Shown here: positions 8,402 through 14,544 of the stretch, piece by piece
How positions within the stretch are numbered: the stretch's first letter is position 1
Layout: every line of letters starts with the position of its first letter
DNA from: Candidatus Pelagibacter communis
GTDB taxonomy: Bacteria > Pseudomonadota > Alphaproteobacteria > Pelagibacterales > Pelagibacteraceae
Length of the DNA stretch: 64,000 nt
Direction of reading: 5' to 3'
Assembly (NCBI RefSeq): GCF_012932795.1
Contig: NZ_LANA01000002.1
Location: 202,836-266,835, forward strand
Position numbers and translations under genes: made by a program
The notes under the pieces: model-generated
What the model saw: the letters and a program-made list of their open reading frames with translations, nothing else
Databases searched by the model: none
Told to the model about the DNA's origin: nothing

Positions 8402-8580
8402 TGATAAAGTTTAAAAAAACATTCGACTATTACGCAACAGATAATGAGCTAGGTGATTATATAACTTTTATGTCAGATGTTATAGCGGGAGATATAGATC
8501 CACAAATAGAGTTTGATGTTGAAAGTGATGAATGTCATCGTTATGTGACCATAAATATCCTAGATAATGTTTTACATTAA
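8401..8580 (+). CDS. Small acidic protein, 59 aa, last gene of the methyltransferase operon
   Basis: ATG at 8401 shares one base with the TAA of the GIY-YIG gene (TAATG), so it is probably translationally coupled. The product begins MIKFKKTFDYYATDNELGDY and is rich in Asp and Glu, with no membrane segment. I do not recognise the family. The acidic composition would suit a DNA mimic, an inhibitor of the nuclease, or a small structural subunit, but none of these can be chosen from sequence. No other gene lies between it and the tRNA-Thr. Confidence 0.55.
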   Translation: MIKFKKTFDYYATDNELGDYITFMSDVIAGDIDPQIEFDVESDECHRYVTINILDNVLH

Positions 8581-8588
8581 TAAAAACA

Positions 8589-8610
8589 ATTTCACTTCAA
8601 TTTCACTTCA
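8589..8610 (+). repeat. Right copy of island 1 subterminal repeat (2 x ATTTCACTTCA)
   Basis: Identical over 22 bp to 1221-1242 and in the same orientation. It lies 99 bp before the intact tRNA-Thr. A 9-bp inverted partial copy (AAGTGAAAT) lies at 8686-8694, only 15 bp from the tRNA 3' end. The arrangement resembles arm-type sites flanking a recombination core. Confidence 0.7.
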
Positions 8611-8709
8611 GTGAGTTCTACTTTCTTCCTTTGTATAGTCTTTGTTCTACTATTTTTTCTTATAGGTTTTTTTTAAAAGTTCAAAAAGTGAAATAAGTAA
8701 AGGATTGTG

Positions 8710-8785
8710 TGGTGCCCCCGCACGGAGTCGAACCGCGGACCTATTGATTACAAATCAATTGCTCTACCAGCTGAGCTACAAGGGC
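8710..8785 (-). tRNA. tRNA-Thr (anticodon TGT), intact
   Basis: The complete cloverleaf reads leftward from 8785. The acceptor strand GCCCTTG pairs with CGGGGGC, the anticodon loop is TTTGTAA, the T-loop is TTCGACT, and CCA is encoded. It lies between two islands and is the only intact copy in the window: partial copies at 1098-1146 (3' half) and 14475-14515 (5' half) are integration scars. Because the 5' flank to its right belongs to island 2, its promoter is probably island-borne. The surrounding coding-free stretch 8581-8982 otherwise holds only short repeats. Confidence 0.95.
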
Positions 8786-8801
8786 ATTCGTATCACTGAA
8801 G

Positions 8802-8830
8802 TTTTTAATGTTAAAAGTCAATTAAATCAA
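8802..8830 (-). promoter_or_regulatory. Candidate promoter of tRNA-Thr
   Basis: On the minus strand TTGATT (8825-8830) and TAAAAA (8802-8807) are separated by 17 bp, with the tRNA 5' end 16 bases downstream of the -10. Both boxes lie inside island 2 DNA rather than in the rlmB-proximal flank. An overlapping TTGACT (8816-8821) has no good -10 partner. In AT-rich DNA such matches are common, so support is modest. Confidence 0.35.
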
Positions 8831-8906
8831 CAATTAAAAGGTTTGGTTATTAAAAGGTAATTCTCTGATTTATAACTTTATAGCTTGTTGTAGACTGTTT
8901 GGGACT

Positions 8907-8930
8907 AATCTGTCTTGTTCTTGTCGGTGT
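8907..8930 (+). repeat. Left copy of island 2 subterminal repeat (24 bp)
   Basis: Perfect 24-bp match to 14357-14380 in the same orientation, containing two tandem TCTTGT units followed by CGGTGT. It lies 121 bp inside the tRNA-Thr end of island 2. Unlike the ATTTCACTTCA repeats of island 1, so a different recombinase is suggested if these are arm sites. Confidence 0.7.
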
Positions 8931-8982
8931 GAGATAATTAATCAATTTGAGTCGTGGTTAAGGATTTGTTAGTCTTTTAGAT

Positions 8983-9126
8983 ATGTGGAATAAATTTATA
9001 ACTGGTTTTTGTAAGGTAGAGTTTCTCTGTTATGAGGGGACTCCAAACTGGCTTGGTTGGGGAATATTAGGTTTTGGGTTAATAATTTTAATAATAATTT
9101 ATCTAACAATTACAAAAGGGACATGA
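8983..9126 (+). CDS. Small membrane protein, 47 aa, leader of the island 2 operon
   Basis: ATG at 8983 opens a 47-codon frame whose TGA (9124-9126) overlaps the ATG of the next gene as ATGA. The product begins MWNKFITGFCKVEFLCYEGT and then has one strongly hydrophobic segment (LGWGILGFGLIILIIIYL), so it is a single-pass inner-membrane protein. The coupling argues that it is real and also fixes the start of the next gene. No family recognised. Confidence 0.6.
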   Translation: MWNKFITGFCKVEFLCYEGTPNWLGWGILGFGLIILIIIYLTITKGT

Positions 9127-9581
9127 AAGATAAGCTAGTCTTTAAATCTGTAGATGCGTGTTTTGAATACATGGAAAAGTTTTTTACCAACGATGAGTTA
9201 AAACCAAAATCTTTGTACCATGGAAAAATTCTTCACATGATAGTGAATGATGCTGGAAAGAAAACTTTAGCTTACGTTAAGGTTTTGTGTTTGATTGATG
9301 GAAAAACAGATTACGCTATGGTTTCAGCTTTTCTGTGTGATTGTGATATCTTTAATTGTGAGTGTAAACCAAAATATAAAAAAGATGACATGGTCTATAT
9401 TGGTATGGGCACAGTCATTAATAAAACAATTGATAATAGAGTTAGAAGATGGGAAAAAACATTTAAAACTGAAGAAGATTTCAAAGGAGGTGGTATGCAT
9501 CCAAATAATATTGGTAATATTATCAAAAAACTCAAATTAACTCTTAATGTTGCTACTAGCCAATTTGATCATGAGGATTAA
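9123..9581 (+). CDS. Hypothetical protein, 152 aa
   Basis: I take the ATG at 9123 because it overlaps the stop of the 47-aa gene and follows an AGGGAC ribosome-binding site; an upstream TTG (9057) in the same frame lies inside that gene. The product has no signal peptide. It contains a cysteine cluster (LCDCDIFNCECKP) that could bind metal, and a basic region near the C-terminus. No known domain is recognised. It is followed after 2 bases by an exported protein, so it may be the cytosolic member of an envelope system. Confidence 0.6.
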   Translation: MKDKLVFKSVDACFEYMEKFFTNDELKPKSLYHGKILHMIVNDAGKKTLAYVKVLCLIDGKTDYAMVSAFLCDCDIFNCECKPKYKKDDMVYIGMGTVINKTIDNRVRRWEKTFKTEEDFKGGGMHPNNIGNIIKKLKLTLNVATSQFDHED

Positions 9582-9583
9582 CT

Positions 9584-10078
9584 ATGAAAAAATTATTATT
9601 AACAATATTCTTAAGTTTAGTTTGTATTACTTCCGCATTCTCAAAAAATAAAAAAGAAATTGCTCTTGAAAATTGTGCTGATGAAACTTTTATTAATTAT
9701 GAGGATAAGTCTTATAAAAAAACAATGGGTAGTGCGAGAGGTACAATTGTGCGTAATTGGGGAAAAATTAAAAGAGGTGAAGAACTTTTGAACCAAGGCT
9801 ACGCATTAAATGAAAAAGCAGATAAAGCTGCTAAAGCATATGAAGGTAAAGAGGTACCAGAACAAGTATTAAAAGGCTTTAGTGACATGAGGTATAGAGC
9901 AAGGAATTACATTATAGCTGGTTATAATCATTATGGTTTATATGCTGATGAAATCGTGAAGAAAACTAGTATCAATAAAAAAACTAAAAATGAAGAGTAT
10001 GCTAATTTCCTAATTAATTGTGAAAAATTACATAGTGAAACTCCTTATGGTTTTGAATTAAAGTGGGGTAATAAATGA
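9584..10078 (+). CDS. Hypothetical periplasmic protein, 164 aa
   Basis: The signal peptide (MKKLLLTIFLSLVCITSAFS) is followed by a mostly helical mature region. It contains LENCADETFI near the mature N-terminus and a second Cys in LINCEKL, a possible disulfide pair. A similar Cys-Ala-Asp segment (LSHCADIKYI) occurs in the lipoprotein at the end of this operon, so the two may be distant relatives. The stop overlaps the ATG of the next gene (ATGA). No family assignment. Confidence 0.6.
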   Translation: MKKLLLTIFLSLVCITSAFSKNKKEIALENCADETFINYEDKSYKKTMGSARGTIVRNWGKIKRGEELLNQGYALNEKADKAAKAYEGKEVPEQVLKGFSDMRYRARNYIIAGYNHYGLYADEIVKKTSINKKTKNEEYANFLINCEKLHSETPYGFELKWGNK

Positions 10079-10362
10079 AAAAACTTTTAATTATACTTTT
10101 TTCTTTAGTGACACTTTTAAGAGTTATATTTGAAACATTCTTTCTCTTGGCACTATTTTTAACCGCATCTTATTTTTCTTATCAAATTTTAATTGGAAAC
10201 AATGTTGAGCTTGATTATTTAGGAATATACTTATTTATGACAATTAAATCTTTTTCTTTTCCTAATCCTTTCATTGTTTTGATATTAATAGGATTTTTCT
10301 ATGCCTCTTATAAAATACTACAAGGTTTGTATTTTGAATTTATTAAATATAGGTCTAAATAA
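10075..10362 (+). CDS. Hypothetical inner-membrane protein, 95 aa
   Basis: Two or three hydrophobic segments are visible (LLIILFSLVTLL, FLLALFLTASYFSYQIL, and FIVLILIGFFYASY), with a short polar tail. The start overlaps the previous stop by 4 bases, and the next gene follows after 6 bases, so it belongs to the same transcript. Function unknown. Its position between two exported proteins suggests a membrane anchor for a periplasmic complex. Confidence 0.55.
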   Translation: MKKLLIILFSLVTLLRVIFETFFLLALFLTASYFSYQILIGNNVELDYLGIYLFMTIKSFSFPNPFIVLILIGFFYASYKILQGLYFEFIKYRSK

Positions 10363-10368
10363 AAAGTT

Positions 10369-13300
10369 ATGAAAAAACTTTTATCACTTATTTTTTTTAC
10401 TTTATTCTTTTCAAACGTAGCATTTTCAGATGACGTAATTTATGAGTACAGCGATAAATTATCTAATAAAGAATTAAGCACTAATCAAATAGTAGAAATT
10501 TGTAAAGAATATGAGTCTAAGAATATTGATCTTGGTCAATATGATCAGGCAACATTTAATACAGGTAGAGGAATAGAAAACTATTGTGCTACCATGAAAA
10601 TGCGTGCTGAGTTTAAGACTGAAGCTAAATACGATTATATTCAAGAAAGCTGGGGTAAACTTGATATAGAAAAATTATATTTCAAATACCTTAGTAATAA
10701 GTTTTTTAAATTAGAAATTCCTAAAAATAAGGAACGATCATGCAAGATTGATATTAAGAACGAAAAAAGAGTTACCCTATACGAAATAAGCAGAAGATGC
10801 GGTGTTGAAAAAATTATCACATATGAAGAATCTATGGAGGAGCCAAAGTGTACTTCAGAACCTTGTAATTTAGTTAAGATCGAATACGAGGGTGAAGATG
10901 ATCTTAAAAATAATTGGATAAATATTATTGATCATTTTTATGCTGATGCAAACAATGATGGCTACATGGATCTTGTGATCAGGTTTCAAAAGGATGGAGC
11001 CTATTCAATGGGTGCTCAAACTATGACAGCTGCTGTTACTTCATTCCGAGAAGGAGATAAAACTCAATTAAACAGCTTTGAAAAAAGATATGTAGATCAG
11101 TCTACTACTTATGCTAATTACTTAACAACGTGCAGTAAATATAAACGTTCATACCCTTTTACCAGTGCCATAGCCAATATTACAGAAGTTGAAGTTTTTA
11201 TTGGAAAAAATCTAGACGTTGATTGTTTAGTTAAAAAGTTTGAAGAGCATCAAAAAACTTATCCTGTAAAATCATTTTTATCTGACAAACCTTTAAAACC
11301 TCAAAAAATAATTTTAAATAAAGAAACATCTAAATCACTAACTAATAATCTTACTTATGAAAAATATGAAATGAGTTCATTAGTAGATCAAAAATGTGGT
11401 GAGAGTTGTGTCTATACGTCTGAAGCTTTGATCATCCATAAAAATAAATATTGGTACGTAAAGGGTTCCAACGATAGAGGATTGAAAGCTGAAATGTATT
11501 CTAATGATGAATTACTGATCACCAACATGATGACGACCCATAAAAGGAAATATACTTTTGATACTAATTACATAGGACGTTTTGATGAAGATGCTATGAC
11601 TACATTTGCCAAAGACCAGAATGTTTATCTAAACGCATGTGGTCCAGATCCAAAAAAATATTATGACAAGCCATTTAATATACAAAACATAGTCACTGAA
11701 GTTCCTAATAGAATTACTAAATTAGAAAAAAGTAAGTACGAAAGAAAGTTTCAAACAATAGCTAATTCTACGATCAATCTTGATGGTAATAAAATAGATA
11801 TATCTGTCTCAAATTTTAGAGACTTAATGATAAGAGATAATGATGGTCATGTTCTTGCAACGAGAAAAATAAGTGGTGCTAGTTCCCTATATGAACTTAA
11901 ACATAAAGGTAAAGTAGTTGCATGGGGTGTTGGTTGGGATCAATATTGTGAAAATATTAATCCTAATTTTACAGCATTAAGAATATTCTTACCTGTTAAA
12001 AAAAATAACAAGATATCTATTGAGCAAAAACTAACTAGTTTAAACGTGAGCCCATTTTATAAAGCAACCATTAATTCAAAAAAATTAATAATTTCAGACG
12101 CAGTAAAAATTACTGGATCATCTAACGCTGCTAATTATTATTATCAAGGTCAAAAGTTTTATGAACTAGATCATGTTAATGGTTTTAAATCTATTGATAC
12201 ATACGAAGAGCTACATGAAAAAATAGATGTATTACAGATAAGTCCAGCAAGAATGGTAAATATTTTAGCTCGTTTTTATGAAACTGAAGTACTTAATAAA
12301 TATACTAGGGCAAACTTTGATAATATTTACAAGGATTTATTAGCTAACTATCACTGGGATTTATTCTATGAGTTTGGTGATAATATTTTTCAAACCAATT
12401 TAGCTAGCAGTATCGATGATCTTGCTATCAGCGATCAAATTAAAGATGCTTTAAGAGCTAGAGAAAAAAGAGAATTAGCATGGGATGATTTTCCACCAAT
12501 AGTTTGGGAGATACCAAATCTTAAAAAGAATTGTTTTAAACAAAAAACTTACGAAACACTTAAAGAACTAGCTAGAAATTGTTATTTTTTCCACTCGTCA
12601 TACGTAATGGAATATGGCTTTGATGATGCTAAATGGTTTGCTGTACAGACAGAATTCAAAGATTCAAAAGATTTATTAAATGAAGATAAAGATAAAAGAT
12701 TTGAAGAATTTTTAGATTATCAAATTAATGACATGAAATCTTTTGTATGGGAAGATTTAGGTATGGATGGAACTGTTGTTGATGAACTTCTGAGTATATT
12801 TCAAAGAGCTAATGGTGGATATACAATATCAAAAGATAAGAGGTATGTTGTGATCAGTGGTTGTGAGTATAAAAACTGTACTAAAAAAGGTTTAGTTTTT
12901 ATTGATACAGAAGTTAATTACGTAATAGCCCTAATAAGACATCAAAGTTACCAACCTGATAAAACTGACAATGCAGTTGAGTCTGATGATTGGTTAGTCT
13001 TATCTCAGGCACATGATAAATATAAGAATCTACCAAAAGAGTTTATTGATGCTGTTACTAAATGGAGATTAGTTGAAGGGCAGGCTGTTGGTGAGGACTC
13101 GTTACCACTTCCACGTATCATAAGATTTGTTGGAGGTTTTAATAAAGACATAGAGGTCTTAAATTATACAGATCCAGATAAAACAAGAGACGATAGAAAT
13201 GGATGGCTAGGAGTAAGAATTAAGCAAATTGATAAAGATAATAATTCAGTTGTAGTTATTGATACTGTTACTGAAGATGGTCCAGCTTCTCTCGCAGGTG

Positions 13301-13464
13301 TTAAGTCTGGTGACATTATTCTTTCTTTGAATAATAAAATTATAGCTACCAAAGAAGAATTACTTTATCTCTTAAGCCAACTAAAAGCTGATCAAATTGT
13401 AGATTTTAAAGTTATTAGAAAAGGAAAAAGAATTGATCTAAACGTTAAGTTAGGTGCTAAGTGA
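10369..13464 (+). CDS. Large exported protein with C-terminal PDZ domain, 1031 aa
   Basis: A signal peptide (cleavage likely after FSNVAFS, about residue 20) is followed by a long region I cannot assign. That region contains a calcium-binding-like loop, DANNDGYMD (193-201), of the type seen in FG-GAP/VCBS proteins, and several cysteine pairs. The C-terminal ~85 residues (from W946) form a PDZ domain: WLGVRI carboxylate-binding strand, GPASLAGVKSGDII, and the LLSQL helix. PDZ domains in the periplasm usually bind C-terminal peptides and often regulate proteases, but no protease catalytic motif is seen. The lipoprotein gene overlaps its stop by 4 bases. It is the central component of the island 2 operon. 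Confidence 0.65.
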   Translation: MKKLLSLIFFTLFFSNVAFSDDVIYEYSDKLSNKELSTNQIVEICKEYESKNIDLGQYDQATFNTGRGIENYCATMKMRAEFKTEAKYDYIQESWGKLDIEKLYFKYLSNKFFKLEIPKNKERSCKIDIKNEKRVTLYEISRRCGVEKIITYEESMEEPKCTSEPCNLVKIEYEGEDDLKNNWINIIDHFYADANNDGYMDLVIRFQKDGAYSMGAQTMTAAVTSFREGDKTQLNSFEKRYVDQSTTYANYLTTCSKYKRSYPFTSAIANITEVEVFIGKNLDVDCLVKKFEEHQKTYPVKSFLSDKPLKPQKIILNKETSKSLTNNLTYEKYEMSSLVDQKCGESCVYTSEALIIHKNKYWYVKGSNDRGLKAEMYSNDELLITNMMTTHKRKYTFDTNYIGRFDEDAMTTFAKDQNVYLNACGPDPKKYYDKPFNIQNIVTEVPNRITKLEKSKYERKFQTIANSTINLDGNKIDISVSNFRDLMIRDNDGHVLATRKISGASSLYELKHKGKVVAWGVGWDQYCENINPNFTALRIFLPVKKNNKISIEQKLTSLNVSPFYKATINSKKLIISDAVKITGSSNAANYYYQGQKFYELDHVNGFKSIDTYEELHEKIDVLQISPARMVNILARFYETEVLNKYTRANFDNIYKDLLANYHWDLFYEFGDNIFQTNLASSIDDLAISDQIKDALRAREKRELAWDDFPPIVWEIPNLKKNCFKQKTYETLKELARNCYFFHSSYVMEYGFDDAKWFAVQTEFKDSKDLLNEDKDKRFEEFLDYQINDMKSFVWEDLGMDGTVVDELLSIFQRANGGYTISKDKRYVVISGCEYKNCTKKGLVFIDTEVNYVIALIRHQSYQPDKTDNAVESDDWLVLSQAHDKYKNLPKEFIDAVTKWRLVEGQAVGEDSLPLPRIIRFVGGFNKDIEVLNYTDPDKTRDDRNGWLGVRIKQIDKDNNSVVVIDTVTEDGPASLAGVKSGDIILSLNNKIIATKEELLYLLSQLKADQIVDFKVIRKGKRIDLNVKLGAK

Positions 13465-14102
13465 AAAATGTTTTATCAATTTTAATAATTGGATTAATTA
13501 TTGCAGGCTGTTCAAGAGAGGAAAATAATTTACGTCAAGCCTTATCTCATTGTGCTGATATTAAATATATCAAAAATTTAAACGCATACCCTGAAATTAT
13601 AATAACAAAAACTAGAAAATCGGGAATAATGATGGAGTTATCAGATCGAGAAAAAGCAATAAAACAATATAAAGTAGATAATAATATAGACAAAAGTTTG
13701 ATGGGTCCTACAGAGCTTAAAAGTAAGTTAAGTAATTTAGCAGATGAGATTAATATGAAACTTTATATGCTATTGAATGAAGTGCTAGCTGAGGCATCAA
13801 ATATTCAGGCTTTAAATGAAAAAACTATTGATTATAAAGTTGAACATAAAAAAGATGAATTCTTTTACTATGCAGAATTTCACCTAGAATGTTGGAATGA
13901 ATACAAGAGAGATAATGGTTATTATTCTGAAGAATTTATAGACAAATATTTAGAATGGCAAAAACAAGATGTTTCAAATTTAGGAAAACAAAGTTACGAA
14001 TTTTTAAATGGAATGTTGGCACTTACCAAAAACTATAGTTACACACAAAAATTTAGAGACCACTTTACTAAGACTATGGTTATACTTCCTCCAAGAAATT
14101 AA
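13461..14102 (+). CDS. Hypothetical lipoprotein, 213 aa
   Basis: Starts with GTG overlapping the preceding TGA (GTGA). The N-terminus is a lipoprotein signal with lipobox IIAGC, so the protein should be lipid-anchored in the envelope. A CAD motif follows near residue 32 (LSHCADIKYI), resembling the mature start of the 164-aa protein. The rest is helical with several aromatic residues (FHLECWNEYK). No known family. It converges with the minus-strand gene at 14103, with no gap. Confidence 0.6.
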   Translation: MKNVLSILIIGLIIAGCSREENNLRQALSHCADIKYIKNLNAYPEIIITKTRKSGIMMELSDREKAIKQYKVDNNIDKSLMGPTELKSKLSNLADEINMKLYMLLNEVLAEASNIQALNEKTIDYKVEHKKDEFFYYAEFHLECWNEYKRDNGYYSEEFIDKYLEWQKQDVSNLGKQSYEFLNGMLALTKNYSYTQKFRDHFTKTMVILPPRN

Positions 14103-14288
14103 CTATCTCATTGGTAACTTATCTCGTAGTTCCTTATTAACGCTATCTAATTTTTCCATTATATGTCCTTGAGCATCATCGTTTCTTTTGCCCCAATGAT
14201 TAAGTACCTCTACTATTGAACGTGTAGACAAATAAATCATTATTAAAAGAACTGCCATTCCCATTAGTATCGCTAAACCTATATCCAT
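14103..14288 (-). CDS. Small single-pass membrane protein, 61 aa
   Basis: One membrane segment at the N-terminus (IGLAILMGMAVLLIMIYL) is followed by an amphipathic, possibly coiled-coil tail (HIMEKLDSVNKELRDK). A strong AAGGAG ribosome-binding site precedes the ATG. It is oriented opposite to the other island 2 genes, with its stop abutting the lipoprotein stop. Size and layout resemble holin-like or membrane-scaffold proteins, but nothing specific can be claimed. Confidence 0.55.
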   Translation of the reverse strand: MDIGLAILMGMAVLLIMIYLSTRSIVEVLNHWGKRNDDAQGHIMEKLDSVNKELRDKLPMR

Positions 14289-14356
14289 ATTTTCTCCTTT
14301 TTAATAAGGTTATATTTTTGTAATATTTTTTACTATAATTTTAATTTAAATAATTG

Positions 14357-14380
14357 AATCTGTCTTGTTCTTGTCGGTGT
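14357..14380 (+). repeat. Right copy of island 2 subterminal repeat (24 bp)
   Basis: Perfect copy of 8907-8930, same orientation, 94 bp inside the displaced 5' half of tRNA-Thr. Neither copy lies in a gene. The rest of 14289-14474 shows no coding potential. Confidence 0.7.
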
Positions 14381-14474
14381 TTGGATGAATAAAATAACTG
14401 AATCTTTTTTGCTTAAATGATGCTAGTATTTACTAGATGAATAACATGTGTGCGGATGATTATTTAAAGACCAC

Positions 14475-14515
14475 TGATTACAAATCAATTGCTCTACCAG
14501 CTGAGCTACAAGGGC
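14475..14515 (-). repeat. Displaced 5' half of tRNA-Thr (island 2 outer att site)
   Basis: Perfect 41-bp match to 8745-8785: 5' acceptor strand, D-arm and anticodon stem-loop. The T-arm and 3' acceptor strand are missing; the sequence to the left is unrelated apart from a short GACC. It lies 29 bp from the end of rlmB, so this is most likely the original chromosomal position of the gene. Without a 3' half it cannot make a tRNA, although its own upstream sequence remains. Confidence 0.9.
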
Positions 14516-14544
14516 TTATCTGATTTCTATTAAGAAATCTTATA

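Larger units (their letters stand above)
1098..8709. mobile_element. Genomic island 1, inserted at tRNA-Thr, carrying an R-M-like cassette
   Basis: The segment lies between the displaced 3' half of tRNA-Thr (1098-1146) and the intact gene (8710-8785), the usual footprint of a tyrosine-recombinase element that integrated into a tRNA 3' half. Inside each end is a copy of a 22-bp direct repeat made of two tandem ATTTCACTTCA units (1221-1242 and 8589-8610), which could be recombinase arm sites. The contents are three small genes on the minus strand and a methyltransferase-helicase-GIY-YIG-small ORF operon. No integrase, excisionase or replication gene is visible, so the element is either decayed or mobilised in trans. 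Boundaries are well supported; the mobility mechanism is inferred. Confidence 0.75.
8745..14515. mobile_element. Genomic island 2, inserted at tRNA-Thr, carrying an envelope-protein operon
   Basis: The island is bounded by a perfect 41-bp repeat: the 5' half of the intact tRNA-Thr (8745-8785) and a displaced 5' half at 14475-14515. The displaced half lies next to rlmB and is therefore probably the original chromosomal copy. A perfect 24-bp direct repeat (8907-8930 and 14357-14380) sits about 100 bp inside each end. The contents are six plus-strand genes for membrane, periplasmic and lipoprotein products, and one minus-strand membrane protein. No integrase is visible. An alternative is one 13.4-kb insertion spanning both islands and carrying a complete internal tRNA-Thr. 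The different internal repeats favour two elements. Confidence 0.65.

Noticed and set aside
2628..8580. BREX, DISARM or classic type I/III restriction system
   Set aside because: No PglZ, BrxC, phospholipase D, HsdS or Mod/Res gene; the gene set is methyltransferase, helicase, GIY-YIG and a small ORF only.
9057..9122. Longer start (TTG 9057) for the 152-aa island 2 gene
   Set aside because: That part overlaps a better-supported 47-aa membrane ORF whose stop couples to the ATG at 9123.
9295..9540. 81-aa frame inside the 152-aa gene
   Set aside because: Same-strand shadow frame with no ribosome-binding site; the other frame is coupled to its neighbours.
10369..13464. DegP/HtrA-type protease for the PDZ protein
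   Set aside because: No trypsin-like His-Asp-Ser motif (GNSGG or similar) is found anywhere upstream of the PDZ domain.
14475..14515. Possible third tRNA-Thr gene
   Set aside because: Only the 5' half is present; the sequence further left cannot supply a T-arm or acceptor strand.
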